64,000 nucleotides of DNA, from positions 1,645,528 to 1,709,527 of the forward strand of contig NZ_FPKU01000001.1 in NCBI RefSeq assembly GCF_900119845.1, given 5' to 3'. This DNA is from Devosia enhydra (GTDB taxonomy: Bacteria; Pseudomonadota; Alphaproteobacteria; Rhizobiales; Devosiaceae). Shown here piece after piece: positions 37,901-45,385 of this stretch; positions within the stretch are counted from its first letter, which is position 1; every line of letters starts with the position of its first letter. Under the pieces are notes generated by a model. It was not told where the DNA came from. It ran no database searches and saw only the letters and a program-made list of their open reading frames with translations. Both the position numbers and the translations under genes were made by a program.

Positions 37901-39083
37901 CGTCGGTCAGCACCATGCCGGGCTTGAAGAACGCATTCGGCTGCGCGAGGGCGATCGTGCTGTTGGTCCCGTCATAGGTGACGCTCTTGATATAGGTCAC
38001 ATCGAAATTGACGAGGTTGACGAACTCGAAGTCCGGCCGATCCGCCGGATCGCTGGCGGAAATGTCGCTGAGCACGCCCGCCGGCACGATGCCTTCGACC
38101 GTCACCGAGGTCTCGGTGTAGCTCTTGACCCGATATGTGGTGGTCGGATCGCCATTGATGACGAGCGTGCTGCCCGGCTTGATGTTCTGCCCGAAGCTGT
38201 TGAAATTGAGCACCGTCTCGTTGGTGCCGGCGGTGCCGCTATTGGCCTCGCCCGGATCGAAGACGAGCCCGGTCGAGACGGGCGCGCTGCTGGCAAGGGT
38301 GATGGTGCGTCCATTGGGGCTGACGGTCAGGATTTCGACCGGCGTGGTCGAACCCGGCAACAGCACGCGCATGCCCGGCTTCAGCGAAGTGTTGGCTCCC
38401 TCGGGCGGCAGCGTCAGCGTGGTCACCGTGTAGCTGCCATCGGCGCCACCGAGCTGCGGCGAGATCTGGAAGGCCGAGAGCGGCACATAGGGGACTTCGA
38501 TATCGGCGACCCCGATATCGACCTGCGAGGTGACGCGCAACGAGGGATCGCTCCCGCCCGCTCCGCCCACCACCGTGTTGCCGTGGAAGTCGACATTGTT
38601 GAGCGTCAGCGTCGCGCCCCGGTCGACATAGAACACGCCACCAAAGCCGGCACCGCCGCCGCTGCCCGCGCCGCCCTGCGTCAGGAAATTGGTGAAGATC
38701 GCGTCGGAGACCGAATAGCTGCCGGTGGTGCCCTGGATGACGGTGCCCACCGAGGTCATCGTGGCGATGGCGCCGGTTTCGCCATCCACCGCGCCATGGC
38801 CCGCCGAAGCCAGAATGCCGTCGCCGGCGTCGGAGAGCACCGGCGCCAGCGCCGTCGCGGTCGCATCGTTGAGGAGGATGACGCCGCCCCCGCCCAGCCC
38901 GTTGACGACCGTGCGTGTGTCCTGCGCCTTGGCCACACCCGGCTGCAACAGGGGGAAGGCGAGACAGAGCGCTAGCAGCGACACGCCGGCCTGCGCCGTG
39001 CGGGAAAGCCTCGACAGCACTTCTGGCGACCGGCTCGGCCCTTGGGCCGTATAGGTCGTCTGCACCATGGATCTGGCTGCCAT
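31983..39083 (-). CDS. Giant autotransporter with glycine-rich and PATR-type repeats
   Basis: 2366 aa from the ATG at 39083, supported by GGGGAGGG 8 nt upstream. An extended-type signal peptide (QAGVSLLALCLAFPLLQPGVAKA) comes first. Then there are beta-rich segments including two related units of the form GMTVSGTGVAPGTTI / GMVITGAGIEPGTTV (about residues 430–560), and a Gly-rich block (about 650–835, WGGNGGFGGGGGMGGG). Many autotransporter-associated repeats follow, with LTGxNTYTG recurring around residues 900–1800. The C-terminal ~260 residues form a type Va barrel ending in RATW. A type V secretion adhesin or biofilm protein is likely. The gene is single, with a hairpin after it. Confidence 0.93.
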   Translation of the reverse strand: MAARSMVQTTYTAQGPSRSPEVLSRLSRTAQAGVSLLALCLAFPLLQPGVAKAQDTRTVVNGLGGGGVILLNDATATALAPVLSDAGDGILASAGHGAVDGETGAIATMTSVGTVIQGTTGSYSVSDAIFTNFLTQGGAGSGGGAGFGGVFYVDRGATLTLNNVDFHGNTVVGGAGGSDPSLRVTSQVDIGVADIEVPYVPLSAFQISPQLGGADGSYTVTTLTLPPEGANTSLKPGMRVLLPGSTTPVEILTVSPNGRTITLASSAPVSTGLVFDPGEANSGTAGTNETVLNFNSFGQNIKPGSTLVINGDPTTTYRVKSYTETSVTVEGIVPAGVLSDISASDPADRPDFEFVNLVNFDVTYIKSVTYDGTNSTIALAQPNAFFKPGMVLTDDRIPGGSAEIIDIDANGGIVVAGDITGSSDPLMGFTASLEQAAAGSNIVYAGSGKLVVGMTVSGTGVAPGTTITAIDPADGTITLSQNLTDKPTSLSFSGVAGTGTNTITMIDASLLEGVVEGMVITGAGIEPGTTVDSISADGLTITLSSDIVDATALANLTFGDALSQGGSMNGIAQTVTGDPGYDGINGVPPSVVWSDGEGDDGKDAGSAGAGTVGVGGTGGQGGDGSSGLTWNPSLVKGLADIVIDAAFLTAEAASALASVPPDVAESVSVALQAAKAYVDVGLAVGELAEWHALLSDGYNGAGGDGGAGGWGGNGSDFFGGGVGGLGGDGGDAALPIGQAGNGGNGGWGGNGGFGGGGGMGGGAGTMGSGLYAADGLGERGGKGGFGGGDGANGYGEFGEGGAGFGGAIFVRQGGSLTITGNSTFNFNRAEGGDGGLMGQAGNAAGTDLFMMKNSTVAIRPGTRLVGTTVVDNVVTFNGSIGDDSRESFDEAINGRGSGASLTIGKGLVIFNGRNTYTGQTRMEGGVLQAKDGWGLSNYSNLNFNGTGRTDGTGGASLFDNAQAGVIMTTGVFGRQLGTAGTQVQWTGSGGFAAKGGDLVVNIGNLPTPQKLFWGVTPGFFIGPPDGDPTGPLGPIDTAALVFGSEHADSAVHWLNRIDLGALDRQILVASNPLATHFARMAGAISGTGGLIVGEAGTDFWDGTLILTGQNTFTGGIDLRSGTLAVANGGTLATGTDVDISEGGNFQVLTDGLELGLIDNEGALTVGADLKALGIRNAGSVLMMADIDLSPGFPYADDPATYPEPNFYGDFFNDGPGAFLWVLADGTDTEHTLTVQQFRGEGTVLLGDGTDAPTLTIDQYGQSEFAGVITGDGNIVLTGGTAGDAADPDSTLTLTGINTYTGTTVIDDGSTLALSGAGSISESSGVEVNGRLDIAGVTSPLSVGTAGPEGTLINDLSGSGEVALGTKLLVIDNAASLFSGVIWGDGDLAIQSGVQSLSGVNTYTGETYVLADAELKLVASDPSDPGSPDGSIADSVRVVVDGTLDIAETNDGAEIKGLEGALSTSSVVLGDERLTITDANAFDVAPPTIGNPVGSSFAGVISGAGGLSIVDGRQTLTGVNTYTGFTVIEDASPTTRGELFLTGAGSIAASELVEVDGLLNIEGTNAPGADIIRLGGAASGQIELGDRTLTLTGTGDSDFAGTILGSATSGLTLEGGTLTLTGASPDFDGKTTIEDDATLFLALGGSITGSTVEVAGTLDISGITTPNTIGGLTPLGTSVFDLFGDGEIVLGSNTLAVSNATGGTFSGLVTGTGAFGVSGGALDLEFAETQTVAANLFAANGGTLTLSGGTIDASGQGRSPLSVINGGTIGATDTTIVSDAAHPAVAVLFNGAYDVANGPAEITLGAGTVLQNDGALLIVSRTGAGSELGNVNFVIDNGASVVGDILDEDAIRAPGMGGTDVRIAEGVDWRGRVVAADFYVEGGASAHFEIDSVLNNLTAEAGAQLNSVTGNLNVLDTFTLNSNGLVAPGESPGAYNTTNFASNDSAYLMSVRFGEANPLPGDGNDYAQINVRNAFTGLGGVGPGTLGIVLERHESDQSTPLGNLAAIELLRIGGSEAPSSDIYLAQRFVQNGRELLLDRRLRDADAGASVVGTVGPETEVDFFGAGEMIVYGLTSIIQDETYALTTLVGSTHLATSDTLGTYVDRRGPGRGEDRQTSWMRAGATHAQIIDTVSSSQTTGFTQIGGDLVQLGDLRAGLLGSYANTFSDVTTETGINQLTGTLYAGGVHASWASGGVYLEALGQYGWSEWAFTPTDASEMKLSGGTVTAAVEAGLGFGNDHATITPWGQFVYHLSDLGNLDTDWVDGVVFQNKESMQVRGGVRASGSFYGFAPYAGVAVSHDFAEVKTTSTDGFDFTSGMGGMKVEVGAGFEASVARNFKVSTDLKGAYGIDTGEIVGYQAQTSLRATW
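34500..36360 (-). repeat. Repeated NTYTG-coding units inside the autotransporter gene
   Basis: The DNA word GGTATAGGT(A/G)TT, which codes on the minus strand for NTYTG, recurs near 34517, 34875, 35181 and 36331, each with a related flank. A variant coding NTFTG is near 35748. These mark the passenger repeats and are likely sites of slippage or copy-number change. Confidence 0.6.
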
Positions 39084-39448
39084 GCTGATACCCTCCCCAA
39101 GGGTTGGCTGCGTCCGCGCGCACGCAACCTGAGCGGAGTTCACCTCATAACCTTTCGTTAAGCAATCAAACGCTCTTGCGCCCGAAAACCACCGGGCCAC
39201 CGAAAGATTCGAGTGGCCACAACAGCTTAAACCCTAAAGAAAGATGAATTTTCGGGTCATCTTCGTGGCATCGTCGCAACACTGTCCGACAAAACAGACG
39301 CGCGTCCGTCGGCTCAGACCGCCGAACCCACCTTTTGGAGATGCACAGGCCCCCACGACCGGTCCGCCGACGCGCGCGATTCTCGGGCGTTTGCTGTAGC
39401 TCCGCTGCTCTTGGTACGCGGACCAGCCAGCGGGCCGTCGTCACGCCC
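39084..39448. other. Intergenic region upstream of the autotransporter
   Basis: This is 365 nt between the autotransporter start and the stop of the secreted-protein gene on the same strand. It is AT-richer than its surroundings around 39140–39260, which suits a promoter for the autotransporter. I see no gene, repeat or clear operator. Confidence 0.5.
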
Positions 39449-40078
39449 TTACCAGAACCGGCTTACCGTGCCCTTGAGCAGGAAGGGATTGGGAATGTCG
39501 ACGCGGCGCAGGTCGGCGCGATGGTCCTCGTCCACATGCAGCGCGATGCGCCAGAAATTGAGGATGCCGGAGCGCGAGGAGTTGCGCGTAGTCCATTCGA
39601 GCGTGGCGCCGGTCGTCGTGTTGGTGATCGTCCAGGGCATGCCGGGCACAGCGACCGGCACGCCGAATTCGGGATAGGCCCAGGCGATGCGGGGGATGAT
39701 GTCCTGGGCCGACAGCGTCCGGTTCGGATCGAGGATGGCGAGCGCCCGCAGCAGGCTGGCGATGCCGTCGGACCCCACGCTGCGAAAGCGCGGAAAGGCC
39801 GGGTTGCCGCCCGCAACATCGCCATAGCCCTGCACAACGGCCTCGCTGCCTCCGATGATGGCGCGCAGTGGCACGAGCGTGCCGATGGCCAGCGTTTCGG
39901 CAATGTCCTGCGGAACCGGCTCGAGCGCCACGATGCCGGCATCGACAGTATGGGCCGCCGCCACGGCGCGCCAGAATCGTTCCTCGGCCGCAGCGCGGTC
40001 CTCCGCTCTTGGCTCGACCATCAGGGCCAGCAGCGCGGCGATAAAAATCGCCAGCCGCCCCAAGGCGCGGCGCAGCAT
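39449..40078 (-). CDS. Secreted protein of unknown function
   Basis: 209 aa from the ATG at 40078. A signal peptide (ALGRLAIFIAALLALMVEPRA) precedes RAAAEERFWRAVAAAHTVD, EAVVQGYGDVAGGNPAFPRF and TRNSSRSGILNFWRIALHVD. The protein ends with an aromatic (VSRFW). I do not recognise a family. It is divergent from an ECF sigma gene (148 nt between starts) and may belong to that sigma factor's regulon (inference). Confidence 0.7.
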   Translation of the reverse strand: MLRRALGRLAIFIAALLALMVEPRAEDRAAAEERFWRAVAAAHTVDAGIVALEPVPQDIAETLAIGTLVPLRAIIGGSEAVVQGYGDVAGGNPAFPRFRSVGSDGIASLLRALAILDPNRTLSAQDIIPRIAWAYPEFGVPVAVPGMPWTITNTTTGATLEWTTRNSSRSGILNFWRIALHVDEDHRADLRRVDIPNPFLLKGTVSRFW

Positions 40079-40226
40079 CGGCGTCCCACTGGCAGATGAG
40101 AAGCCGGACAGGACCCTGAGAGGGCCGCCCGGCGAGGGGACGCAAAACCATGCAAGAAGGATCATCGCTTTGCAATCGGCCCTTGTCGACCCGTTGCCAA
40201 GATGCTCTCCAGTGGAGGTGAGTAAG

Positions 40227-40805
40227 GTGCCACGGTCCTTTGCCTTGATGCCCAATCTGGTTGACCCGGCCATCGGCCCGTCGCCCGCCATTTCCGACGA
40301 GACGCTCATCGCCCGCGCCCGCGCCGGCGAGCGGCATGCCTTCGGCCAGCTGGTCGAGCGGCACTACGATTTCATATTCCGCACCGCCTGCAAATGGGCC
40401 GGCGCGCGATCTGACGCAGAAGATATCGCGCAGGAGGTGTGCATCAAGCTCGCCACCGCCATCGCCAGCTTCGACGGGCGCTCGGCCTTCACCTCCTGGC
40501 TCTATCGCGTCACCGTCAATGCGGTGCGCGACATGCAGCGGGCGCGCGGTCGACGCGGCCGCAATGTCGACCGCTTCGCCGAAGTCAGCCCCGACAGCGC
40601 CCTGCCCGACCAAGAAGAGGCCACTGCCGCCGGCGAGGTCTGGACCGCCGTCGACCGCCTGCCCGAAAAGCAGCGCATGGCCGTCATTCTCGTTTATGCC
40701 GAGGACATGAGCCATGCCGAGGCTGCCGAAATCATGGGCTGCAAGGAGAGCACCGTCTCCTGGCACCTGCACGAGGCCCGCAAGAGCCTGAGGGGGCTTC
40801 TATGA
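40227..40805 (+). CDS. ECF-type RNA polymerase sigma factor
   Basis: 192 aa from a GTG at 40227, chosen because GGAGG lies 8 nt upstream; an ATG at 40248 is the alternative. Region 2 is DETLIARARAGERHAFGQLVERHYDFIFRTA … DAEDIAQEVCIKLA, with FTSWLYRVTVNAVRDMQR for promoter opening. Region 4 is AGEVWTAVDRLPEKQRMAVILVYAEDMSHAEAAEIMGCKESTVSWHL. Its stop overlaps the start of the VWA gene as ATGA. The VWA protein has a cytoplasmic N-terminus and a membrane helix, so it is the likely anti-sigma factor. Confidence 0.93.
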   Translation: MPRSFALMPNLVDPAIGPSPAISDETLIARARAGERHAFGQLVERHYDFIFRTACKWAGARSDAEDIAQEVCIKLATAIASFDGRSAFTSWLYRVTVNAVRDMQRARGRRGRNVDRFAEVSPDSALPDQEEATAAGEVWTAVDRLPEKQRMAVILVYAEDMSHAEAAEIMGCKESTVSWHLHEARKSLRGLL

Positions 40806-42904
40806 CCGACAGGATCGACGAGAAGCTGGCGCTGCTCAAGCGCCGCGACATTCCGGCTCCCGATGCCGCCACGCGCCGCGAGGCGATCAATGCTGCCATG
40901 ACGGCGTTCGACATCTCCCAGGCTGACAAGGTCCGCAAGGCGGCCCAAGGGGGCGGCCTCATCGGGCGTCTCAGGTCCATACTCCCCGATTTTGCGAGGA
41001 ACTGGACCATGGATACCCGTACCGCCTTCGGGCTGAGCACGGCTGCCGTCGCGCTTGTCATGCTGCCTTTGGGCTGGCAGCTCTATTCCACCACGGCGCT
41101 CCAGCCCGGTCGCCCGCTGCCCGCCGCGATCGAGATCGCAGCCCGGCCCGAGGCGGCGCAGGCGCCGGTGGAAATGGCCTCGCGCCAGGCCGATGCGGTT
41201 GTTTCGCAGTCGATGCAGGAGCGGGCCGAAGAGATCATCGTGAAGGCCGAGCCCGCCCCCTCGCCGCCTCCAGCCGCAAGTGCCCCTACCGCTATTGCCC
41301 CGGCGCCACAGCGCACCGGCGGGGTGCGGCTTTCGGCCGGCGAGACGATGACCAAGCGCAGCGCCGATGGCATGTCGGCAGCCATGCCGCAGGCAGCCGC
41401 ACCCGCCTCGCCCGCCTCGCAGGTCGGTGTCTATGGCGAACAGAACCGCTTCCGGCCGATCACGCCCTTCGAGCCGATGACGGGCGACAGCTTTGCCCCG
41501 TTTACCGAATCCGGGCTGGTGCGCACCAACCAGCAGCCGGTTTCGACCTTTTCGGTCGATGTCGACACCTCGTCCTATTCCTATATGCGCCGGGCGTTGA
41601 CCGAAGGCTGGCTGCCCGCCCCCGAGGCGATCCGGCTCGAGGAGCTGATCAACTACTTCCCGTACGACTATCCGGCGCCGGTCTCGGCGGAGGAGCCGTT
41701 CTCGACCAGCATCTCGGTCTATCCCTCCCCCTGGAACAGCCGCACGCAGATCCTGCACGTGGGGATCAAGGGCTATGCCCCCCTGGCCGGGGAGCGCCAG
41801 CCTGCCAACCTCACCTTCCTCATCGATACCTCGGGCTCGATGGACGCGCCGGATCGGCTGCCGCTGCTCAAGCGGGCCTTCGCGCTGCTGCTCGACCAGC
41901 TGGGCGAAGGCGACACGATTGCGATCGTCGCCTATGCCGGCTCGGCGGGGGTAGTGCTTGAGCCCACGTCGGCCGACGACAAGGCGACGATCCTTGCCGC
42001 GCTCGACAGGCTCTCGGCCGGCGGCTCCACGGCCGGCTCGGCAGGCATCGAGCTCGCCTACCGGCTGGCCGAGCGCAACGCGGATGGGCCGGGCATTGAT
42101 CGAGTGATCCTTGCCACCGATGGCGATTTCAATGTCGGCATCGATGATCCAGAGGCGCTCAAATCCTTCATCCGCACCAAGCGGGCGAGCGGAGTGAGCC
42201 TCTCGGTCCTGGGCTTCGGACAGGGCAATCTCGACGACACGACGATGCAGGCGCTGGCCCAGAACGGCAATGGCAACGCCGCCTATATCGACAGCCTGCG
42301 CGAGGCGCAGAAAGTGCTGGTCGAACAGGTCGGCGGCACGCTCCAGACCATCGCTTCGGATGTGAAGGTGCAGGTGGAGTTCAACCCGGCCCAAATCGCC
42401 GAATACCGCCTCATCGGCTACGAGACCCGGGCGCTTGAGCGCGAGGATTTCAACGACGACCGCGTCGATGCCGGCGATATCGGGGCCGGGCACACGGTGA
42501 CGGCGCTTTACGAGATCACCCCCGTGGGCTCGGGCGCAGAACGCTTCGATGCCCTGCGCTATGGCGAGCGGCCCGCCGCGCCGGTGGCGGCAACCGAACC
42601 CAGCGACGAGCTCGCCTTCGTCAAGCTGCGCTACAAGCAGCCGGGCGAGGCCGAGAGTCGGCTGATCGAGATCCCCGTGGGCCCCTCTTCGGTGCTCGAC
42701 AGCCTCGATGCGGCCAGCCCCGACATGCGCTTTGCCGCGGCTGTAGCGGCCTTCGGACAGACCCTGCGCGGCTCGGATTTCGGCACCATGGACTATGCGG
42801 CCATCGAAGCCCTGGCGCGAGGTGCGCGCGGAGCGGATGAAGGCGGCTATCGCGCCGAATTCATCGCCCTCGTCGGTCTGGCCCGGACACTGGGCCGGCC
42901 CTGA
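40802..42904 (+). CDS. VWA-domain membrane protein (YfbK-like) with anti-sigma-like N-terminus
   Basis: 700 aa, coupled to the ECF sigma gene by ATGA. A cytoplasmic N-terminal segment (TDRIDEKLALLKRRDIPAPD) is followed by one helix near residues 77–95 (GLSTAAVALVMLPLGW) and a Pro/Ala-rich periplasmic linker. Next come the VWA-preceding domain (STFSVDVDTSSYSYMRRALTEGWLP … EELINYFPYDYPAP) and a VWA domain with the MIDAS DTSGSMD near residue 342. The C-terminal DUF3520-type region follows (EDFNDDRVDAGDIGAGHTVTALYEI). The layout suggests an anti-sigma factor with a periplasmic ligand-binding sensor. Confidence 0.88.
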   Translation: MTDRIDEKLALLKRRDIPAPDAATRREAINAAMTAFDISQADKVRKAAQGGGLIGRLRSILPDFARNWTMDTRTAFGLSTAAVALVMLPLGWQLYSTTALQPGRPLPAAIEIAARPEAAQAPVEMASRQADAVVSQSMQERAEEIIVKAEPAPSPPPAASAPTAIAPAPQRTGGVRLSAGETMTKRSADGMSAAMPQAAAPASPASQVGVYGEQNRFRPITPFEPMTGDSFAPFTESGLVRTNQQPVSTFSVDVDTSSYSYMRRALTEGWLPAPEAIRLEELINYFPYDYPAPVSAEEPFSTSISVYPSPWNSRTQILHVGIKGYAPLAGERQPANLTFLIDTSGSMDAPDRLPLLKRAFALLLDQLGEGDTIAIVAYAGSAGVVLEPTSADDKATILAALDRLSAGGSTAGSAGIELAYRLAERNADGPGIDRVILATDGDFNVGIDDPEALKSFIRTKRASGVSLSVLGFGQGNLDDTTMQALAQNGNGNAAYIDSLREAQKVLVEQVGGTLQTIASDVKVQVEFNPAQIAEYRLIGYETRALEREDFNDDRVDAGDIGAGHTVTALYEITPVGSGAERFDALRYGERPAAPVAATEPSDELAFVKLRYKQPGEAESRLIEIPVGPSSVLDSLDAASPDMRFAAAVAAFGQTLRGSDFGTMDYAAIEALARGARGADEGGYRAEFIALVGLARTLGRP

Positions 42905-42932
42905 CAGCCGACCACCGATAGTGCGAAACAAA

Positions 42933-42958
42933 AAGAGGGGCCCTTGCGGGTCCCTCTT
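42933..42958. terminator. Bidirectional terminator between the VWA and dioxygenase genes
   Basis: AAGAGGG/CCCTCTT with an inner CCC/GGG and a tetraloop forms a stem between two convergent genes. On the minus strand it runs into TTTTTGTTT; the plus side has a weaker tract. Confidence 0.75.
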
Positions 42959-42984
42959 CACGTCCGGCCTGAGGTCAATCGCCG

Positions 42985-43935
42985 TCAGACGAGCGGCTTG
43001 AGATTGGCCTCGATCGCCGCCCGGTTGGGCTCGAGGAAGGGCGGCAGCGACAGGCTTTCACCCAGGGTCTCCAGCGGCTCGTCGGCGGTGAAGCCCGGCA
43101 CGTCGGTGGCGATCTCGAACAGCACGCCGTTGGGCTCGCGGAAATAGAGCGAGGTGAAATAGTAGCGCTCGACCTCGCCCGAGGAGCGGATGCCGAACTG
43201 CCCGACATGGCGCACCCACTGGCGCAGGCTGTCCTGGTCAGGCGTGCGGAAGGCCACGTGATGCACCCCGCCGGCGCCGGGCCGGGTCGTCGCCATGCCC
43301 GGATCGACGCTGACATGGAGCTCGGCCCCCGGTCCGCCCTCGCCCATCTCGAACACATGCACCTCGCCATAGCGCTCATGGGCGGGGTAGGTGCGCACCT
43401 TGCGCATGTTCATCACCTGGGTCAGCACCGCCTCGGTGCGATCGAGCCGCGGCACCGACATGGTGATGGGCCCGAGCCCGACGATCTGTCGCTCGGCCGG
43501 AACTGGGCTCTTGTCCCACGCCACGGCCTTCTGGCCCTCGGCCACCACCATGCGGAAGCGCTGGCCCTCGAAATCCTCGAAATCGAGCGAAAGATGCCCG
43601 GCCCGCTCCTTGATGGCGCTGGTGCCGACCCCGGAGGTCTGCAGGTGATCCTTCCACCACTTCAGATCGTCCTCGCTGCCGACGCGCAGGCCGGTGCGGA
43701 TGACCGAATTGCTGCCGCGCTGCTCCCGACCGACGTCGAAATCAAAGAAGGTGAGGTCCGCGCCCGGCGAAGCGACGCCATCGCCGTAAAACAGATGATA
43801 GGCGGTGGTCTGGTCCTGGTTCACGGTCTTCTTGATCAGCCGCATGCCCAGGGTCTTGGTGTAAAAGGCCAGGTTGCGCACCGGCTCGGCGGTGACCGCG
43901 GTAAGGTGGTGGATGCCTGAAAGCTCGAGTGCCAT
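42985..43935 (-). CDS. Ring-cleaving dioxygenase, MhqO-like VOC protein
   Basis: 316 aa with two vicinal-oxygen-chelate modules. The first begins ELSGIHHLTAVTAEPVRNLAFYTKTLGMRLIKKTVNQD with its metal His. The second has GVHHVAFRTPDQ with the second His and LYFREPNGVLFEIATD with the Glu ligand. This is the MhqO/MhqE group of putative (hydro)quinone-cleaving enzymes, usually tied to electrophile or quinone stress. It is monocistronic; no MarR/MhqR regulator is adjacent. Confidence 0.92.
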   Translation of the reverse strand: MALELSGIHHLTAVTAEPVRNLAFYTKTLGMRLIKKTVNQDQTTAYHLFYGDGVASPGADLTFFDFDVGREQRGSNSVIRTGLRVGSEDDLKWWKDHLQTSGVGTSAIKERAGHLSLDFEDFEGQRFRMVVAEGQKAVAWDKSPVPAERQIVGLGPITMSVPRLDRTEAVLTQVMNMRKVRTYPAHERYGEVHVFEMGEGGPGAELHVSVDPGMATTRPGAGGVHHVAFRTPDQDSLRQWVRHVGQFGIRSSGEVERYYFTSLYFREPNGVLFEIATDVPGFTADEPLETLGESLSLPPFLEPNRAAIEANLKPLV

Positions 43936-44127
43936 CGAAAAGTCCTCCGTGTTCGTGTGACGCTTAGCTAAGGGCTTTTGCGGCCGGGTGCGAGTGGCCG
44001 TCCCACAACAGACCGTTGCCCTCCAACGAACGATGTCTAATCACATCGGTTCGCGCCGGCGAACAATCACACTTGCGGGCAGCCTGTCTTTTTGGGGTGC
44101 ACAGCACCGGTCGATCGCGCTAGGAAA

Positions 44128-44142
44128 GAACAAAAAGGGAAC
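44128..44142 (+). promoter_or_regulatory. LexA (SOS) box before the radical SAM gene
   Basis: GAAC-AAAAAGG-GAAC is an exact GAAC-N7-GAAC, the alphaproteobacterial LexA consensus. It ends 4 nt before the ATG at 44147 and overlaps the ribosome binding site, so LexA binding there would block the operon. Confidence 0.65.
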
Positions 44143-44146
44143 TTTG

Positions 44147-45385
44147 ATGGCCACTCTCACGCTCGATCGCAAGCTCGCCATCCTCTCGGATGCCGCCAAA
44201 TACGACGCGTCCTGCGCCTCGAGCGGCACAAAGAAACGGTCGAGCGCCGGCACGGGCGGCATCGGCTCCACCGAGGGCAGCGGCATCTGCCATGCCTATG
44301 CACCGGACGGGCGCTGCATCTCCCTGCTCAAGATCCTCCTCACCAATTTCTGCGTATATGACTGCGTCTATTGCGTCAACCGCTCCTCCTCCAACGTCCC
44401 CCGGGCGCGCTTTTCCGTCGAGGAGGTGGTGAAGCTGACGCTCGACTTCTACAAACGCAATTACATCGAGGGCCTGTTTCTCTCCTCCGGCATCATCCGC
44501 TCCCCCGACTACACCATGGAGGAGATGGTGCGCGTGGCAAAAAGCTTGCGCACCGAGCACAAATTCTTCGGCTATATTCATCTCAAGGTCATTCCCAACG
44601 CCGATCCCGACCTGCTTGCCGAAGCCGGGCGCTGGGCCGACCGGCTTTCGACCAATATCGAAATGCCCACCGATGTCGGGCTCGAGCATTTCGCGCCCGA
44701 AAAGCGGCCGGCCGAAATCCGCACCGCCATGGCGCGCATCCGCGGCCGGCTCGACGAGGCCAGGCCCGAGGGCAAGTCGCGCAGCAAGCCCAAGGCCTTC
44801 GCCCCCGCCGGACAATCGACCCAGATGATCGTGGGCGCCGATGCGGCCGACGACGCGGCGATCCTCAACCGGGCGGCGGGGCTCTATTCGGGCTATTCGT
44901 TAAAGCGCGTCTATTATTCCGCCTTCTCGCCGATCCCCGATGCCAGTTCGCGTCTGCCTCTCAAGCCGCCCCCGCTGATGCGCGAGCATAGGCTCTATCA
45001 GGCCGACTGGCTGCTGCGGTTCTACGGCTTTTCGGTCCCCGAAATCGTGGCGGGGGGCGAAGGCGGGCAGCTCGACCTCGCGATCGACCCCAAGCTCGCC
45101 TGGGCCCTCAAGAACCGGGGTGATTTTCCGGTCGACGTCAATCGCGCCAGCCGCGAGACGCTACTGCGCGTGCCCGGCCTGGGCAAGACGGGGGTCGATC
45201 GCATTCTCTCGACGCGCCGGCACCATCGCCTCCGGCTCGACGATATCGCGCGGCTGGCCGGCAGCATCGAGACGATGCGGGCCTTCATCGTGTGTGCCGA
45301 CTGGACGCCGGGCGGCGTGATCGATTCGCCCCATCTGCGCGCAAGGCTCACCCCCAGGCCCCAGCAGATGGAGCTCTTCGGATGA
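44147..45385 (+). CDS. Radical SAM protein of DNA modification/repair type
   Basis: 412 aa from the ATG at 44147. The radical SAM cluster motif is NFCVYDCVYC (Cys69, Cys73, Cys76). Family phrases are LSSGIIRSPDYTMEEM, FFGYIHLKVIPNADPDLL and STNIEMPTD. The C-terminus carries a helix-hairpin-helix (VDVNRASRETLLRVPGLGKTGVDRIL), a DNA-binding unit. It belongs to the SplB-like putative DNA modification/repair family (TIGR03916 type). Its reaction is unknown; relatives repair photoproducts or alter bases. It is coupled by ATGA to a UdgX-type gene and headed by a LexA box. Confidence 0.92.
   Translation: MATLTLDRKLAILSDAAKYDASCASSGTKKRSSAGTGGIGSTEGSGICHAYAPDGRCISLLKILLTNFCVYDCVYCVNRSSSNVPRARFSVEEVVKLTLDFYKRNYIEGLFLSSGIIRSPDYTMEEMVRVAKSLRTEHKFFGYIHLKVIPNADPDLLAEAGRWADRLSTNIEMPTDVGLEHFAPEKRPAEIRTAMARIRGRLDEARPEGKSRSKPKAFAPAGQSTQMIVGADAADDAAILNRAAGLYSGYSLKRVYYSAFSPIPDASSRLPLKPPPLMREHRLYQADWLLRFYGFSVPEIVAGGEGGQLDLAIDPKLAWALKNRGDFPVDVNRASRETLLRVPGLGKTGVDRILSTRRHHRLRLDDIARLAGSIETMRAFIVCADWTPGGVIDSPHLRARLTPRPQQMELFG

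Noticed and set aside
33108-38975. Two 654-codon plus-strand frames antisense to the autotransporter
   Set aside because: Their products are Arg/Gly/Asp-rich with no motifs and mirror the repeat structure of the autotransporter on the other strand.
39166-39444. Small minus-strand frame upstream of the autotransporter
   Set aside because: The product is basic, has no motif or good ribosome site, and fills what looks like a promoter region.
40694-42961. Minus-strand 755-codon frame opposite the VWA gene
   Set aside because: It is antisense to a well-supported VWA/DUF3520 protein, crosses the terminator at 42933–42958 and has no recognisable domains.
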